Shown here piece by piece: positions 9,851 to 18,542 of a stretch of DNA of 64,000 bases. A model generated the notes under the pieces. The model saw only the letters and a program-made list of their open reading frames with translations. It was not told the origin of the DNA and did not search any database. Made by a program: the position numbers and the translations under genes. How positions within the stretch are numbered: the stretch's first letter is position 1; each line of letters starts with the position of its first letter. Location of the stretch: positions 124,001-188,000 of the forward strand of contig NZ_PYYB01000001.1 of the NCBI RefSeq assembly GCF_003044185.1, read 5' to 3'. This DNA comes from Paraconexibacter algicola. Its GTDB lineage: Bacteria > Actinomycetota > Thermoleophilia > Solirubrobacterales > Solirubrobacteraceae.

Positions 9851-11115
9851 GCGAACTCCCCAAAGGGCTGCTCGGGCCTGATCGTGTCCGGGCCGCTGAG
9901 CTCGAACGCGCTGTGCAGGGCGCGGACCGCGTCCGGCACCTTGTCGCCCGGGACCACGCAGGAGATGCGGATCGGGGAGGTCGAGATCATCTCGATGTTG
10001 ATCTCGTGCTCGCCGAGCGTCGTGAAGACCTTCGCGGCGACGCCCGGGTGCGACTTCATCCCGGCGCCGACGATCGAGACCTTCCCCATCGACTCGTCGG
10101 TGCGGATCTCGATGCCGTGCTCGGCGGCCAGGGCCGCGAGCGCGTCCTTGGCCGTGTCGAGGTCCTCGCGCGGGATCGTGAACGACATGTCGGCCTTCGC
10201 GTCGGCGGTGACCGGCTCGTTCTGGATGATCATGTCGATGTTGACGTTCGCCTCGGCGAGCGTCGTCGTCACCCGCCCGGCGATGCCGGGATGGTCGGGC
10301 AGGCCCAGCAGCGTCACGCGCGCCTCCCCGGTCGAGTGGGTGACGGCGGTGATCAGGGGGTTCTCCACGGTGTCCTCCTCGGACACGACGATCGTGCCCG
10401 GTTGGTCGTCGAAGCTGGAACGGCAGTGGATGCGCACGCCGTGGTTGCGGGCGTACTCGACGCTGCGCAGCTGTAGGACGCCCGCGCCGGAGGCGGACAT
10501 CTCGAGCATCTCGTCGAACGAGACGACGTTCAGCTTGCGCGCGTCGGGGACGATGCGCGGGTCGGCGCTGAACACGCCCGCGACGTCGGTGTAGATCTCG
10601 CAGACGTCCGCGCCGACTGCGGCGGCGAGCGCGACCGCGGTCGTGTCCGAGCCGCCGCGGCCGAGCGTCGTGACGTCCTTCGCGGTCGACACGCCCTGGA
10701 AGCCGGCGACGAGGACGATGTTGTCGTCGTCCAGCGCGCTCGTGATGCGGTCGGCGCGCACGTCGAGGATTCTCGCCTTCGTGTGCGACGTGTCTGTCAC
10801 GATGCCCGCCTGTGAACCGGTCAGGGAGATCGCGCGGTGCCCGAGGTCGTTGATCGCCATCGCGCAGAGCGCGCAGCTGACGCGCTCGCCGGTGGAGAGG
10901 AGCATGTCCATCTCGCGGGGGTCCGGCGACGGGCTGACCTCGAAGGCGTCGGCGATGAGCCGGTCGGTCTCCTTGCCGCGGGCGGAGAGCACGGCGACGA
11001 CCCGGTGGCCGGCCTCGCGCTTCTCGACGATGCGCTTCGCTGCGCGCTTGAGGCGCTCCGCGTCGGCGACGGAGGTGCCACCGAACTTCATGACGACGGT
11101 CGGGGGGGAGCTCAT
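9847..11115 (-). CDS. lysC: Aspartate kinase
   Basis: This 422-aa enzyme phosphorylates aspartate, the entry step of the aspartate amino-acid family. It has the KFGGTS motif at residues 10-15, the TLGRGGSDTTAVALAAA substrate segment, and two C-terminal ACT domains that give feedback inhibition (one reads HPGIAGRVTTTLAEANVN). The length matches single-polypeptide actinobacterial LysC. The start at 11115 (MSSPPTVVMKFGG) is preferred over the upstream 11202 because the family begins there. Within the gene an internal start could give a separate beta subunit, as in Corynebacterium, but I did not identify one. asd overlaps its stop. Confidence 0.95.
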
Positions 11116-11168
11116 GGGGACGGTCGATTCTACGAGGGTGCCCGCCTCGCGGGCGGGCGACCCTGACC

Positions 11169-12431
11169 ATGGGCGTGCACCTGCGTCGCCGCACCGTCGC
11201 ACTGGTCGTGCTCCTCGCCGCCCTGGCGGCGGCGATCCCGCTGCTCACGGGCTCCGACGACGACGCCGCGCCGACCACCGAGGGCGGCTCCTCGTTCCGT
11301 GCCGCGCCCGAGGTCCGCGAGCGCGGATCGTCCCTGATCTCCGCGCTCGCGCCGCTGCTGGCCGCGGGCAGCGGCCGGGCGGGGCAGGGCTCCGCGACGG
11401 GCGCCGGCAGCACGACCACCGCCGCGCCGGAGCGCGGCGCGGCGGGCTCGAACCTCGGCGTGCCGGTCGACCGGGCTGCCGCGCGGCTGTTCGTCGTCGG
11501 CTTCCCGGGCACAACCCCGAACGCGCCGTTCTTCGCCCGGATGCGGGTCCGCGAGTGGGGCGGCGTGCTGCTCACGCGCCCGAACTACGTCGAGCCGGGA
11601 CAGCTACGCACGCTCGCCGCCGGGGTCGGGGCGGCCGCGCGCGCGGCCGGGCACGACGAGCCGTTCGTCGTCGCCCGCCAGGCCGGCGGGGAGGACAGCG
11701 CGTTCGGCAACCTCCCGCCCGACGCCCAGTTCGACCAGCTGAGCCCGGAGGACGCCGCCGACCAGGCCCGGCGCTCGGCCGCGCAGCTGCGTGCGCTCGG
11801 GGTGACGATGACGCTCGCGCCCGACGCGGACCTCGGCTCGATCGGCGGGCCGTGGGACGGGCGCGGCTTCGCGGCCGACGTCCCGGACGTCACCGCCAAG
11901 ACCGTCGCCGCCGTGCGCGCCTACCGGCGCGGGAACGTCGCCGCGGTCGTCGGGCACTTCCCCGGGGAGGGCGCGGCGTCCGCCGACCCGGCGCGCACCA
12001 CCGCGACCGTCGGGCTCGGCCTCGACGAGCTGCGCGCCGCCGACATGCAGCCGTTCCTGGAGGTCGCCCCGGACGCCGCCGTCGTGCAGATGAGCGGCGC
12101 GCTCTACGCGGCGCTCGACGGGGTGACCCCGGCGACGCTGCTGCCGCAGGCGGTCGCGCTGCTGCGCAAGGAGGCCCGCTTCGACGGCGTCGTCCTGTCC
12201 GCGGACCTGGGGGCGGCCGCGTTCGCCTCGGGCACCACGCCCGGTGATGCCGCGGTCGACGCGCTGCGCGCCGGCTGCGACCTGCTGCTGCTGCCCGGGG
12301 ACGCGACCGACCAGGAGCAGGCGGTGCGCACCGTGGTCCGCGCGATCCGCTCGGGGGCGCTGCCCGCCGCGCGGGTGCGCGAGGCGCTCGGCCGGGTCGC
12401 CGCGCTGAAGCGCCGCTACGACGTCGGCTGA
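11169..12431 (+). CDS. Secreted glycoside hydrolase family 3-like protein, catalytic residues lost
   Basis: This 420-aa protein has an N-terminal membrane anchor (about 8-26), a low-complexity linker to about residue 95, and then a GH3/NagZ-like barrel. In NagZ the KHFPGHG motif supplies the acid/base His; here it reads VGHFPGEG, with the Lys and second His changed. The nucleophile motif SDDL reads SADL, so the nucleophile Asp is Ala. The strand order and spacing otherwise follow NagZ (VQMSGALY, FDGVVLSADLG). It is probably an inactive GH3 relative that may bind peptidoglycan fragments, which is inference. It is divergent from lysC, with only 53 bases between start codons. Confidence 0.7.
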   Translation: MGVHLRRRTVALVVLLAALAAAIPLLTGSDDDAAPTTEGGSSFRAAPEVRERGSSLISALAPLLAAGSGRAGQGSATGAGSTTTAAPERGAAGSNLGVPVDRAAARLFVVGFPGTTPNAPFFARMRVREWGGVLLTRPNYVEPGQLRTLAAGVGAAARAAGHDEPFVVARQAGGEDSAFGNLPPDAQFDQLSPEDAADQARRSAAQLRALGVTMTLAPDADLGSIGGPWDGRGFAADVPDVTAKTVAAVRAYRRGNVAAVVGHFPGEGAASADPARTTATVGLGLDELRAADMQPFLEVAPDAAVVQMSGALYAALDGVTPATLLPQAVALLRKEARFDGVVLSADLGAAAFASGTTPGDAAVDALRAGCDLLLLPGDATDQEQAVRTVVRAIRSGALPAARVREALGRVAALKRRYDVG

Positions 12432-12447
12432 GGGCCGGGAACGGGGC

Positions 12448-13062
12448 CTAGACCGCGCGGCGGCCCGCGAGGGCCTTGCCGAGCGTGACCTCGTCGGCGT
12501 ACTCGAGGTCCGAGCCGACCGGCAGGCCGGAGGCGAGCCGCGAGACCGTGACCTCGGGCGCGCGCTCGTGCAGCCCCGCGGCGAGGTGCAGCGCGGTGGC
12601 CTCCCCGGTGGTCGTCGGGTTGGTGGCCAGCACGACCTCGCGGACGTCCGGGTCGCCCGGGCGCGGGGTGGCGACGCGGGCGTACAGCTCGGCGATCCGC
12701 AGGTCGTCCGGGTCCACCCCGTCGATCGGGCTGAGCGCACCGCCGAGCACGTGGTAGCGGCCCCGGTACTCGTGCGTGCGCTCGAGCGGCACGATGTCCC
12801 CGGGCTCCTCGACGACGCAGATCAGCGCGGCGTCGCGGCGCTCGTCCTGGCAGATCGTGCAGTGCGGCCCCTCCGCGAGGTTGAAGCAGATCTCGCAGAC
12901 GCCGATCTTCTCCTTCACCTCGCGGATCGCGTCCGCCAGCGCGAGCGCCACGTCGGCGTCCGTGCGCAGGATGTGGAACGCGAGCCGCTGCGCGCTGCGC
13001 TGCCCGATCCCGGGCAGGCGGCCGAGCTCGGTGACGAGCCGCTGGACGGACGGGGCCTGCAA
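12448..13062 (-). CDS. recR: Recombination protein RecR
   Basis: This 204-aa protein acts with RecO/RecF in gap repair. It has an N-terminal helix-hairpin-helix (LPGIGQRSAQRLAFH), a C4 zinc finger (Cys56, 59, 68, 71) and a Toprim domain (CVVEEPGDI, then GALSPIDGV). The start is a TTG at 13062, three bases after the ybaB stop, which the family N-terminus supports. It ends the dnaX-ybaB-recR set, a widely conserved arrangement. Confidence 0.95.
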   Translation of the reverse strand: MQAPSVQRLVTELGRLPGIGQRSAQRLAFHILRTDADVALALADAIREVKEKIGVCEICFNLAEGPHCTICQDERRDAALICVVEEPGDIVPLERTHEYRGRYHVLGGALSPIDGVDPDDLRIAELYARVATPRPGDPDVREVVLATNPTTTGEATALHLAAGLHERAPEVTVSRLASGLPVGSDLEYADEVTLGKALAGRRAV

Positions 13063-13065
13063 CGG

Positions 13066-13395
13066 CTAGAAGCCCGGGAGCCCCAGGCCGCCGAGGTCCA
13101 TGCCGCCGGTGACGCCGCCCATCGCCTTGGCGGCGAGCTCCTGCGCCGAGCGGATGCCCTCGTTGACCGCGGCGAGGACGAGATCCGACAGCATCTCGGG
13201 GTCGTCGGGGTCGATCGCCTCGGGCTTGATCTCGATCGACTTCACGACGAGCTCGCCCGTCACGACCACGGTCACCATGCCGCCACCGGCCGTCGCGGTG
13301 ACCTCCTGCTCCTTCAGCTTCTCCTGCGCGGCCATCATGTCGGCCTGCATCTTCTGGACCTGCTTGAGCATCTGGTTCATGTTCGGCTGGGGCAT
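13066..13395 (-). CDS. YbaB/EbfC nucleoid-associated protein
   Basis: This 109-aa DNA-binding protein of the YbaB/EbfC family has the usual N-terminal helix with Met/Gln-rich heptads (MNQMLKQVQKMQADMMAAQEKL), a central sheet around GGGMVTVVVTGELVVKSI and a C-terminal helix. It ends in a Gly/Leu tail. It lies between dnaX and recR with gaps of 3 bases each, as in most bacteria. It is thought to be a homodimeric nucleoid factor. Confidence 0.93.
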   Translation of the reverse strand: MPQPNMNQMLKQVQKMQADMMAAQEKLKEQEVTATAGGGMVTVVVTGELVVKSIEIKPEAIDPDDPEMLSDLVLAAVNEGIRSAQELAAKAMGGVTGGMDLGGLGLPGF

Positions 13396-13398
13396 CGG

Positions 13399-15303
13399 TC
13401 AGCTCTCCGTGGGGGTCTGGTCGGGGGCGGGTTCCTCTTCCGCGTCGAACGCGGACTTCAGGCGGGCGAGCAGCTCGTCCTCGCCGATCGGCTGCGCGGC
13501 GGCGCCGATCTCCGGGACGACCTCGCTGAGGTCACGCAGGTCGAACGTCACCCGGGCGCGCATGCCGGTGATCGAGCGGATGGCCTCGACCAGGGCGTCG
13601 CGGTTGGGCTTGTCCTCCGCCTTCTTGCGCATGAACGCGTTGCCCTCGTCGAATGCGACGACGAGCTCCTCGCCGTGCAGCTCGACCGGGACCGCGCCGC
13701 CGAGGACCGCGCCCAGCAGGCCGCTCTGCTCGCTGATCGTCTCGAGCACCGCGGGCCACAGGTCCTTGACGCCGTCGAGATCGATCGAGCCCACGGGCGC
13801 GGCGACCGGCTCGGGGGCGGGCGGCGGCGGAGCGGGCGGATCGGGGACCGGTGCGGGCGCAGCGGCCGACGCGACGGGCGCCGGCGGGACGGGCGCCGGC
13901 GCGGCGGCGGGCGCCTCGGTGGGCGGCGACGGCGCAGCGCCCGTCGGCGCTGCGGGGGCCGGAGGCGGGCTGTCCACCGGCGTGGCAGGCCGGGCGGGCG
14001 CGGCGGGCGGCGCGGGCGTGGCGGCGGGCGCGGACTGGACGGGCGCGGCGGGCGCCGGCTCGGGCGCGGGCGGCGCGGCGGCGGCCGGCGCGGGTACGGG
14101 GACCGCGGCGGCGGCGGGCGTCGGCACCGGGGCGGGCGCGCCGGACGCGAGGCGGGCCTCGAGCCGCTCGATCCGCGCCATCAGCGCGCGGGTCGTCGCG
14201 TCGACCTGCGGGGTGGCGGCCTTCACGAGCGCGAGCTCGAGCTGCGTGCGCGCGTCCGCACCGTCGCGGACGGCCCGCAGCGCCGTGGCCAGCAGGTCCA
14301 GCAGCCGCACGACGTCGCCCGGCGTCACCCGCTGGGCCTGGTCGAGCAGGCGCGCGTCACGGTCGGGGGTGATCGCGATCTCGCGCGGGACGGTCCCGAG
14401 CGTCTGCACGACCATGACCTCGCGCACGTGGCCCTCGAGCTGGCGGCTGTAGTGCTGCAGGTCGCGCCCACCGTCCGAGAGCGCCGCGATCGCGCGCAGC
14501 ACCCCGGCGGCGTCGTGCGACGCGACGGCGTCGAGCGTGCCGAACAGCTGGTCGTCCGCCGCGACGCCGAGCACCGCGAGGACGTCGTCGAGCGTGATCT
14601 GCGCCCCGGAGTAGGTGACGAGCTGCTCGAGCGTGCCGAGCGCGTCGCGGAACGAGCCGGTCGCGTGGCGGGCCAGCAGGGCGACCGCGTCGGCGGGGAT
14701 CGTGATCCCCTCCTGCGCGGCGACGCGGCCGACGACCCCGGCGAGCTGCTCGACGGTCGGCCGCTGGAAGTCGAAGCGGTGGCAGCGGTCCGCGACGGTC
14801 GGCAGGACCTTGTCCGCCTCGGTCGTCGCCAGCACGAAGATCGTGTTCGGCGGCGGCTCCTCGAGCGTCTTGAGGAACGCGTTCCACGCCTGCGTGGTCA
14901 GCATGTGCGCCTCGTCGAGGATGTAGACCTTCGCGCCGCCCGAGACCGGGGCGAAGGCGACGCTGTCGCGCAGCTCGCGGACGTCGTCCACCGAGTTGTT
15001 GGACGCCGCGTCCATCTCGATGACGTCGAGCGACGTCGCCGCGGCGATCGCCACGCACGACGGGCACGCGCCGCACGGGCTGACCGTCGGCCGGGACTCC
15101 GCCCCGGTGCAGTTCAGGCACGCGGCGAGGATCTTCGCCATCGACGTCTTGCCGGTCCCGCGGGACCCGACGAACATGTACGCGTGGTGGACCTTGCCCT
15201 GCTCGACGGCGTTGCGCAGGGTGCGCACGACGTGCTCCTGACCGACCACGTCGGCGAACGTGCGCGGGCGGTGGCGACGGTAGAGCGAGGGGCCGGCGGA
15301 CAC
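13399..15303 (-). CDS. dnaX: DNA polymerase III subunit gamma/tau
   Basis: This 634-aa protein is the clamp-loader ATPase. It has Walker A GSRGTGKTS (46-54), a zinc module with Cys65, 77, 80 and 83, Walker B LDEAH and the sensor region LEEPPPNTIFVLATTE. After about residue 365 a roughly 130-residue Pro/Ala linker leads to a C-terminal tau-like domain (about 505-634). The GTG at 15303 gives the normal N-terminus (SLYRRHRPRTFADVVGQEHV). I see no clear slippery sequence for a gamma frameshift product. First gene of the dnaX-ybaB-recR set. Confidence 0.95.
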   Translation of the reverse strand: MSAGPSLYRRHRPRTFADVVGQEHVVRTLRNAVEQGKVHHAYMFVGSRGTGKTSMAKILAACLNCTGAESRPTVSPCGACPSCVAIAAATSLDVIEMDAASNNSVDDVRELRDSVAFAPVSGGAKVYILDEAHMLTTQAWNAFLKTLEEPPPNTIFVLATTEADKVLPTVADRCHRFDFQRPTVEQLAGVVGRVAAQEGITIPADAVALLARHATGSFRDALGTLEQLVTYSGAQITLDDVLAVLGVAADDQLFGTLDAVASHDAAGVLRAIAALSDGGRDLQHYSRQLEGHVREVMVVQTLGTVPREIAITPDRDARLLDQAQRVTPGDVVRLLDLLATALRAVRDGADARTQLELALVKAATPQVDATTRALMARIERLEARLASGAPAPVPTPAAAAVPVPAPAAAAPPAPEPAPAAPVQSAPAATPAPPAAPARPATPVDSPPPAPAAPTGAAPSPPTEAPAAAPAPVPPAPVASAAAPAPVPDPPAPPPPAPEPVAAPVGSIDLDGVKDLWPAVLETISEQSGLLGAVLGGAVPVELHGEELVVAFDEGNAFMRKKAEDKPNRDALVEAIRSITGMRARVTFDLRDLSEVVPEIGAAAQPIGEDELLARLKSAFDAEEEPAPDQTPTES

Positions 15304-15359
15304 GAGGAGCCAGTCTAGGGATACCCCCGGCGCGGCCGACGGGTAGCGTCACGGCCCTC

Positions 15360-16832
15360 GTGCACGCGCGTGTGAAAGCCCTGCTCCCGGCCATGCTCGT
15401 GCCCCCGGCGCTCGCCGCGGCGCTGCTCGTGCTGTTCCGCGGCGACGGCTTCCCGAACTACGACACCGAGTACGCGCTGCTCTGGGGCCGCGACATCGCC
15501 CGGCTCGACCCGATCGACACGGGCGCCTTCCTCTCCCCCACCCCGCACCCGCTGGCGAACCTCGCCGGCGCGCTGCTCGCCCCGCTGGACCTCGGCGTCG
15601 CGACGCAGCCCTACGGGACGACGGCGGAGTCGATCGTGACGGCGCTCGCGTTCCTGTGGCTCGGCGTGCTCGGCTACCTCGTCTACCGCCTCGGCGAGCG
15701 CTGGGCGGGCCCGGCGGCCGGGATCCTCGCCGCCGCGATCGTCCTCACCCGCGAGCCGGTCCTGAGCTTCGGCGTGCGCGCCTACGTCGACATCCCGTTC
15801 GTCTGCCTCGTGCTCGCCGCGATCCTGCGCGAGACACGGCGGCCCCGGGACGGCGCCGGGGTCCTCGTGCTGCTCGCGCTCGCCGGCCTGATCCGCCCGG
15901 AGGCGTGGCTGCTCGCGGCCGGCTACCTCGCGTACCTCTGGTGGCCGCAGCGGTGGGCGACGCCGCGACTCGCGCTCCTCGCCGTGCTCGCCACCGCCGG
16001 TCCCGTCCTGTGGGCGCTGCACGACCTGCTGCTCGTCGGCGACCCGCTCTACTCGCTGACCGGGACCCAGGACAACGCCGAGGTGCTGCAGCGTCGGCGC
16101 GGCTTCGCGGACCTGCCGCTCTACGGGCCCCGCCGCCTCGGCGAGATCGCGCGCGAGCCCGTCCTGCTCGGTGCCGCGCTGGGTCTCGGGCTCGCGGTCC
16201 TGCGCCTGCGGGCCGTCCACGCGGTGCGGGTCGGGCTCGCGTCGCTCCTCGCCGCCGCCGTCGCGTTCGGCCTCCTGGCGGGCGCCGGGCTGCCGATCAT
16301 CACCCGCTACCTGCTGCTGACGTCGGTGCTGCTGGCGCTGTTCGCCGCGGTCGCGCTCGTCGGCGTCACGCGGCTTCCCGCCGGTGACCGGCTGCGCCGA
16401 CCGGCCTACGCCGGGGCGGTCGCGACGGCGACGCTGTTCGTCGCCTTCGGCCCCGGCCAGGTCGACCGGATCGACCGGCTGCGCGCCGCGATCACGACGC
16501 AGACGCAGATCCTTGCCGACCTGCGGTCGCTCACCGAGCCGCGTGGCTCGGACCCCGCGCCGATCACCCGCGGGTGCGGTGTCGCGGTGCCCAACCAGCG
16601 GGCCGTGCCGCAGCTGGCGCTGTGGCTCGACGCGCCGCCGTCGCGGATCGTCGTCACGCAACGCGCGGGCGTGCCGCCGCGCGGCGTCTACGTCGTCCCC
16701 GCCAGCGCGGACGTCGCGCGGCGCTTCGTCCTCGACCCGCGCGACGAGCGCAAGGCGATCCCGCGCCCGCCGGCGGACGCCGACGACGTCGCCCGCAACG
16801 GGTCGTGGTCGGTGTCGCGACGCTGCCCCTGA
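15360..16832 (+). CDS. Polytopic membrane protein, GT-C glycosyltransferase-like
   Basis: This 490-aa protein has about ten hydrophobic segments. After the first helix it carries an acidic loop (FPNYDTEYALLWGRDI), the kind of extracytoplasmic Asp/Glu motif found in GT-C transferases that use polyprenyl-phosphate sugars; a second RAYVDIPF lies after the third helix. The C-terminal 130 residues form a soluble domain. No exact family is recognised. It is divergent from dnaX (56 bases between starts; GTG start) and is followed by a rho-independent terminator. Confidence 0.7.
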   Translation: MHARVKALLPAMLVPPALAAALLVLFRGDGFPNYDTEYALLWGRDIARLDPIDTGAFLSPTPHPLANLAGALLAPLDLGVATQPYGTTAESIVTALAFLWLGVLGYLVYRLGERWAGPAAGILAAAIVLTREPVLSFGVRAYVDIPFVCLVLAAILRETRRPRDGAGVLVLLALAGLIRPEAWLLAAGYLAYLWWPQRWATPRLALLAVLATAGPVLWALHDLLLVGDPLYSLTGTQDNAEVLQRRRGFADLPLYGPRRLGEIAREPVLLGAALGLGLAVLRLRAVHAVRVGLASLLAAAVAFGLLAGAGLPIITRYLLLTSVLLALFAAVALVGVTRLPAGDRLRRPAYAGAVATATLFVAFGPGQVDRIDRLRAAITTQTQILADLRSLTEPRGSDPAPITRGCGVAVPNQRAVPQLALWLDAPPSRIVVTQRAGVPPRGVYVVPASADVARRFVLDPRDERKAIPRPPADADDVARNGSWSVSRRCP

Positions 16833-16882
16833 GACCCGGGCGAGACTGGCGCGACGACCGTCGCATCAGCTACGCTCGCCTC

Positions 16883-16909
16883 AACTGCGGCGCCCTGCCG
16901 CAGTTTTGT
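16883..16909 (+). terminator. Rho-independent terminator
   Basis: AACTGCGGC (16883-16891), loop GCCCT, and GCCGCAGTT (16897-16905) form a perfect 9-bp stem followed by TTTGT-like residues (TTTTGT including the stem end). It is the clearest intrinsic terminator of the window, 50 bases after the membrane protein gene. Confidence 0.8.
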
Positions 16910-17013
16910 CCAGGGGGAGTCCAGCCCCGCCTCAGGTTCCGCAGGGTCCGCGCGCACGTCGTCATCGGTGCCCGAGCATGGCTGGATCTCGCATCACAAG
17001 GGAGGTTTCACCC

Positions 17014-18054
17014 ATGAAGAAGACCATCGCCGCCTGCGCGTTGACCGCGCTCGTGGTCGGCGGAGGATCGGCCACCGCTGCGTCGCTCATCACGAGCGCG
17101 AAGATCAAGGACGGCACGATCCAGAACCGCGACATCAAGAAGGGGACGATCAGCGCGAACCGCCTGACCCCCGGTCTGCAGCAGCTGATCCGCGCCGGCG
17201 CCGCCGTCCAGGGCGTCTCCGCCGGCGTCGCCGGCCCGCAGGGTCCGGCCGGCGCGCAGGGCGCCGCAGGCGCCCAGGGTCCGGCGGGCGCGCAGGGTCC
17301 GGCGGGCGCGCAGGGCCCGGCCGGCACGAACGGCACCAACGGCGCGCAGGGCCCGACCGGCCCGGCCGGCGCCGCGGGCACCAACGCCGACGGCTCGGTC
17401 ACGACGCCGGTCCGCGCCGACGGGGACAGCGGCTTCGCGATCGGCAGCACCGCCGGCACCGGCGCCGGCACCCCGAACAACGGGACCGCCACGATCGCCG
17501 ACGGGCAGCTGAAGCTCAGCTTCAACGCCACCGGCGGCGGCTTCGCGGGCGCCGGCAAGACGTACAGCAACGTGCCGCTCTCCTCGCTCAGCACGCTCGC
17601 GTACAAGTGGGCGAAGACGGCCGGCGCGCCGAGCGCCCACCCGCCGCTGAAGATCGACGTCATCGACGCCACGCCGTGCACCGGCGGCGCGCCGTGCGGC
17701 GACCGCCCGCTGTTCGCGAACAACTCGACCACGCTCGTCTACGAGCCCGTCTACACCAACGGCGTCACGCCGTCGGGCGAGACCCGCGACGTGCTCAACG
17801 ACGCGGACGCCTGGTGGTGGAGCACGCGCGACATGAACGGCGCGGACGACCGTGACGCCGCGAACCCGCGCGGCTACCAGCAGACCCTGAAGCAGATGCT
17901 CGCCAACAACCCGAACATGAAGATCACCCGGATCTACGTGCAGGCGGGCCAGAACAGCGCGGGCGCGCCCTGGAACAGCTTCGAGGGCTCCGTCGACTGG
18001 CTGAACATCGGCTTCACCGGCCAGACCACGACGCGGTTCGACTTCGGCGGCTGA
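17014..18054 (+). CDS. Secreted collagen-like (GXY-repeat) protein
   Basis: This 346-aa protein begins with a signal peptide (MKKTIAACALTALVVGGGSATA) and a segment of near-repeats (AKIKDGTIQNRDIKKGTISANRL) seen in many secreted proteins of this lineage. Residues about 72-128 form a collagen-like stretch of G-P-Q/G-A-Q/G-P-A triplets, then a beta-rich C-terminal domain of about 215 residues with one Cys pair (TPCTGGAPCG). The ATG at 17014 has a strong GGGAGG binding site; the longer upstream open frame is noise. Collagen-like repeats form extended surface stalks; the C-terminal domain could be the binding head, which is inference. A terminator follows. Confidence 0.85.
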   Translation: MKKTIAACALTALVVGGGSATAASLITSAKIKDGTIQNRDIKKGTISANRLTPGLQQLIRAGAAVQGVSAGVAGPQGPAGAQGAAGAQGPAGAQGPAGAQGPAGTNGTNGAQGPTGPAGAAGTNADGSVTTPVRADGDSGFAIGSTAGTGAGTPNNGTATIADGQLKLSFNATGGGFAGAGKTYSNVPLSSLSTLAYKWAKTAGAPSAHPPLKIDVIDATPCTGGAPCGDRPLFANNSTTLVYEPVYTNGVTPSGETRDVLNDADAWWWSTRDMNGADDRDAANPRGYQQTLKQMLANNPNMKITRIYVQAGQNSAGAPWNSFEGSVDWLNIGFTGQTTTRFDFGG

Positions 18055-18082
18055 CGCCCGGTCACACCGCAGCAGCAACGGC

Positions 18083-18108
18083 GACGCCCCCGGGAGACCG
18101 GGGGCGTC
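18083..18108. terminator. Hairpin terminator between collagen-like gene and SRP RNA
   Basis: GACGCCCCCGG (18083-18093), loop GAGA, and its exact complement (18098-18108). It follows the plus-strand gene by 28 bases and lies 20 bases past the 3' end of the minus-strand SRP RNA, so it may end both. Confidence 0.7.
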
Positions 18109-18127
18109 GTCCGTCCTGCGAAGTCAT

Positions 18128-18406
18128 GGACCGTGCACCCGACCTCGAAGTGGCGATCGACGGGCGCTTCCGTCGAGACACGGCTCCGACCCAGGAACTC
18201 CCGCTGCGCCCGCCGGTGATCGCTTAAGGCTGCTTCCTTCCGGACCTGACCTGGTTCACGAGCCGTCGTCGCGCGGGACCCGGATCATCGACACCGCACT
18301 CGGCGAGCTCGACCCCGCGACCTCACCCCTCAACCGGGGATTCGGCCTCGCTAGAGCGGATTGCGAGCGACAGGGCACCGCTACCTCCCCGCCTAGCACG
18401 GTCCGC
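18128..18406 (-). ncRNA. ffs: Signal recognition particle RNA, large bacterial type with Alu domain
   Basis: The minus strand holds the invariant SRP S-domain, GGTCAGGTCCGGAAGGAAGC (near 18232-18251), the binding site for Ffh. About 120 bases before it lies the Alu-domain signature of large bacterial SRP RNAs (GGGGAGGTAGCGGTGCCCTG near 18374-18393). The ends pair: GGACCGTGC at the 5' side (18396-18404) is the exact complement of GCACGGTCC at the 3' side (18128-18136). This gives an RNA of about 270-280 bases, like the Bacillus scRNA and unlike the 114-base E. coli 4.5S RNA. Ends are approximate. Confidence 0.9.
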
Positions 18407-18499
18407 CCTCGATGCTACCGGCCGGGCCCCGACGGCGCGCGACCACCCTTTCCCGACCACGGACGTCGGAGTTCCACTATGGTCCCGCCGGCCACGATG

Positions 18500-18526
18500 T
18501 AGGCATCCCTAACTAGGGCACCCTAA
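18500..18526. promoter_or_regulatory. Tandem DtxR/IdeR-type iron boxes before iron ABC operon
   Basis: TAGGCATCCCTA (18500-18511) and TAGGGCACCCTA (18514-18525) are two TAGG-N4-CCTA elements 14 bases apart, both extended to CCTAA. This is the AGG-N4-CCTAA core of the actinobacterial DtxR/IdeR consensus. They lie 17-43 bases before the start of the iron-binding lipoprotein gene, where a bound Fe(II)-repressor would block transcription. Confidence 0.75.
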
Positions 18527-18542
18527 GACCGAAGGCTCGACC

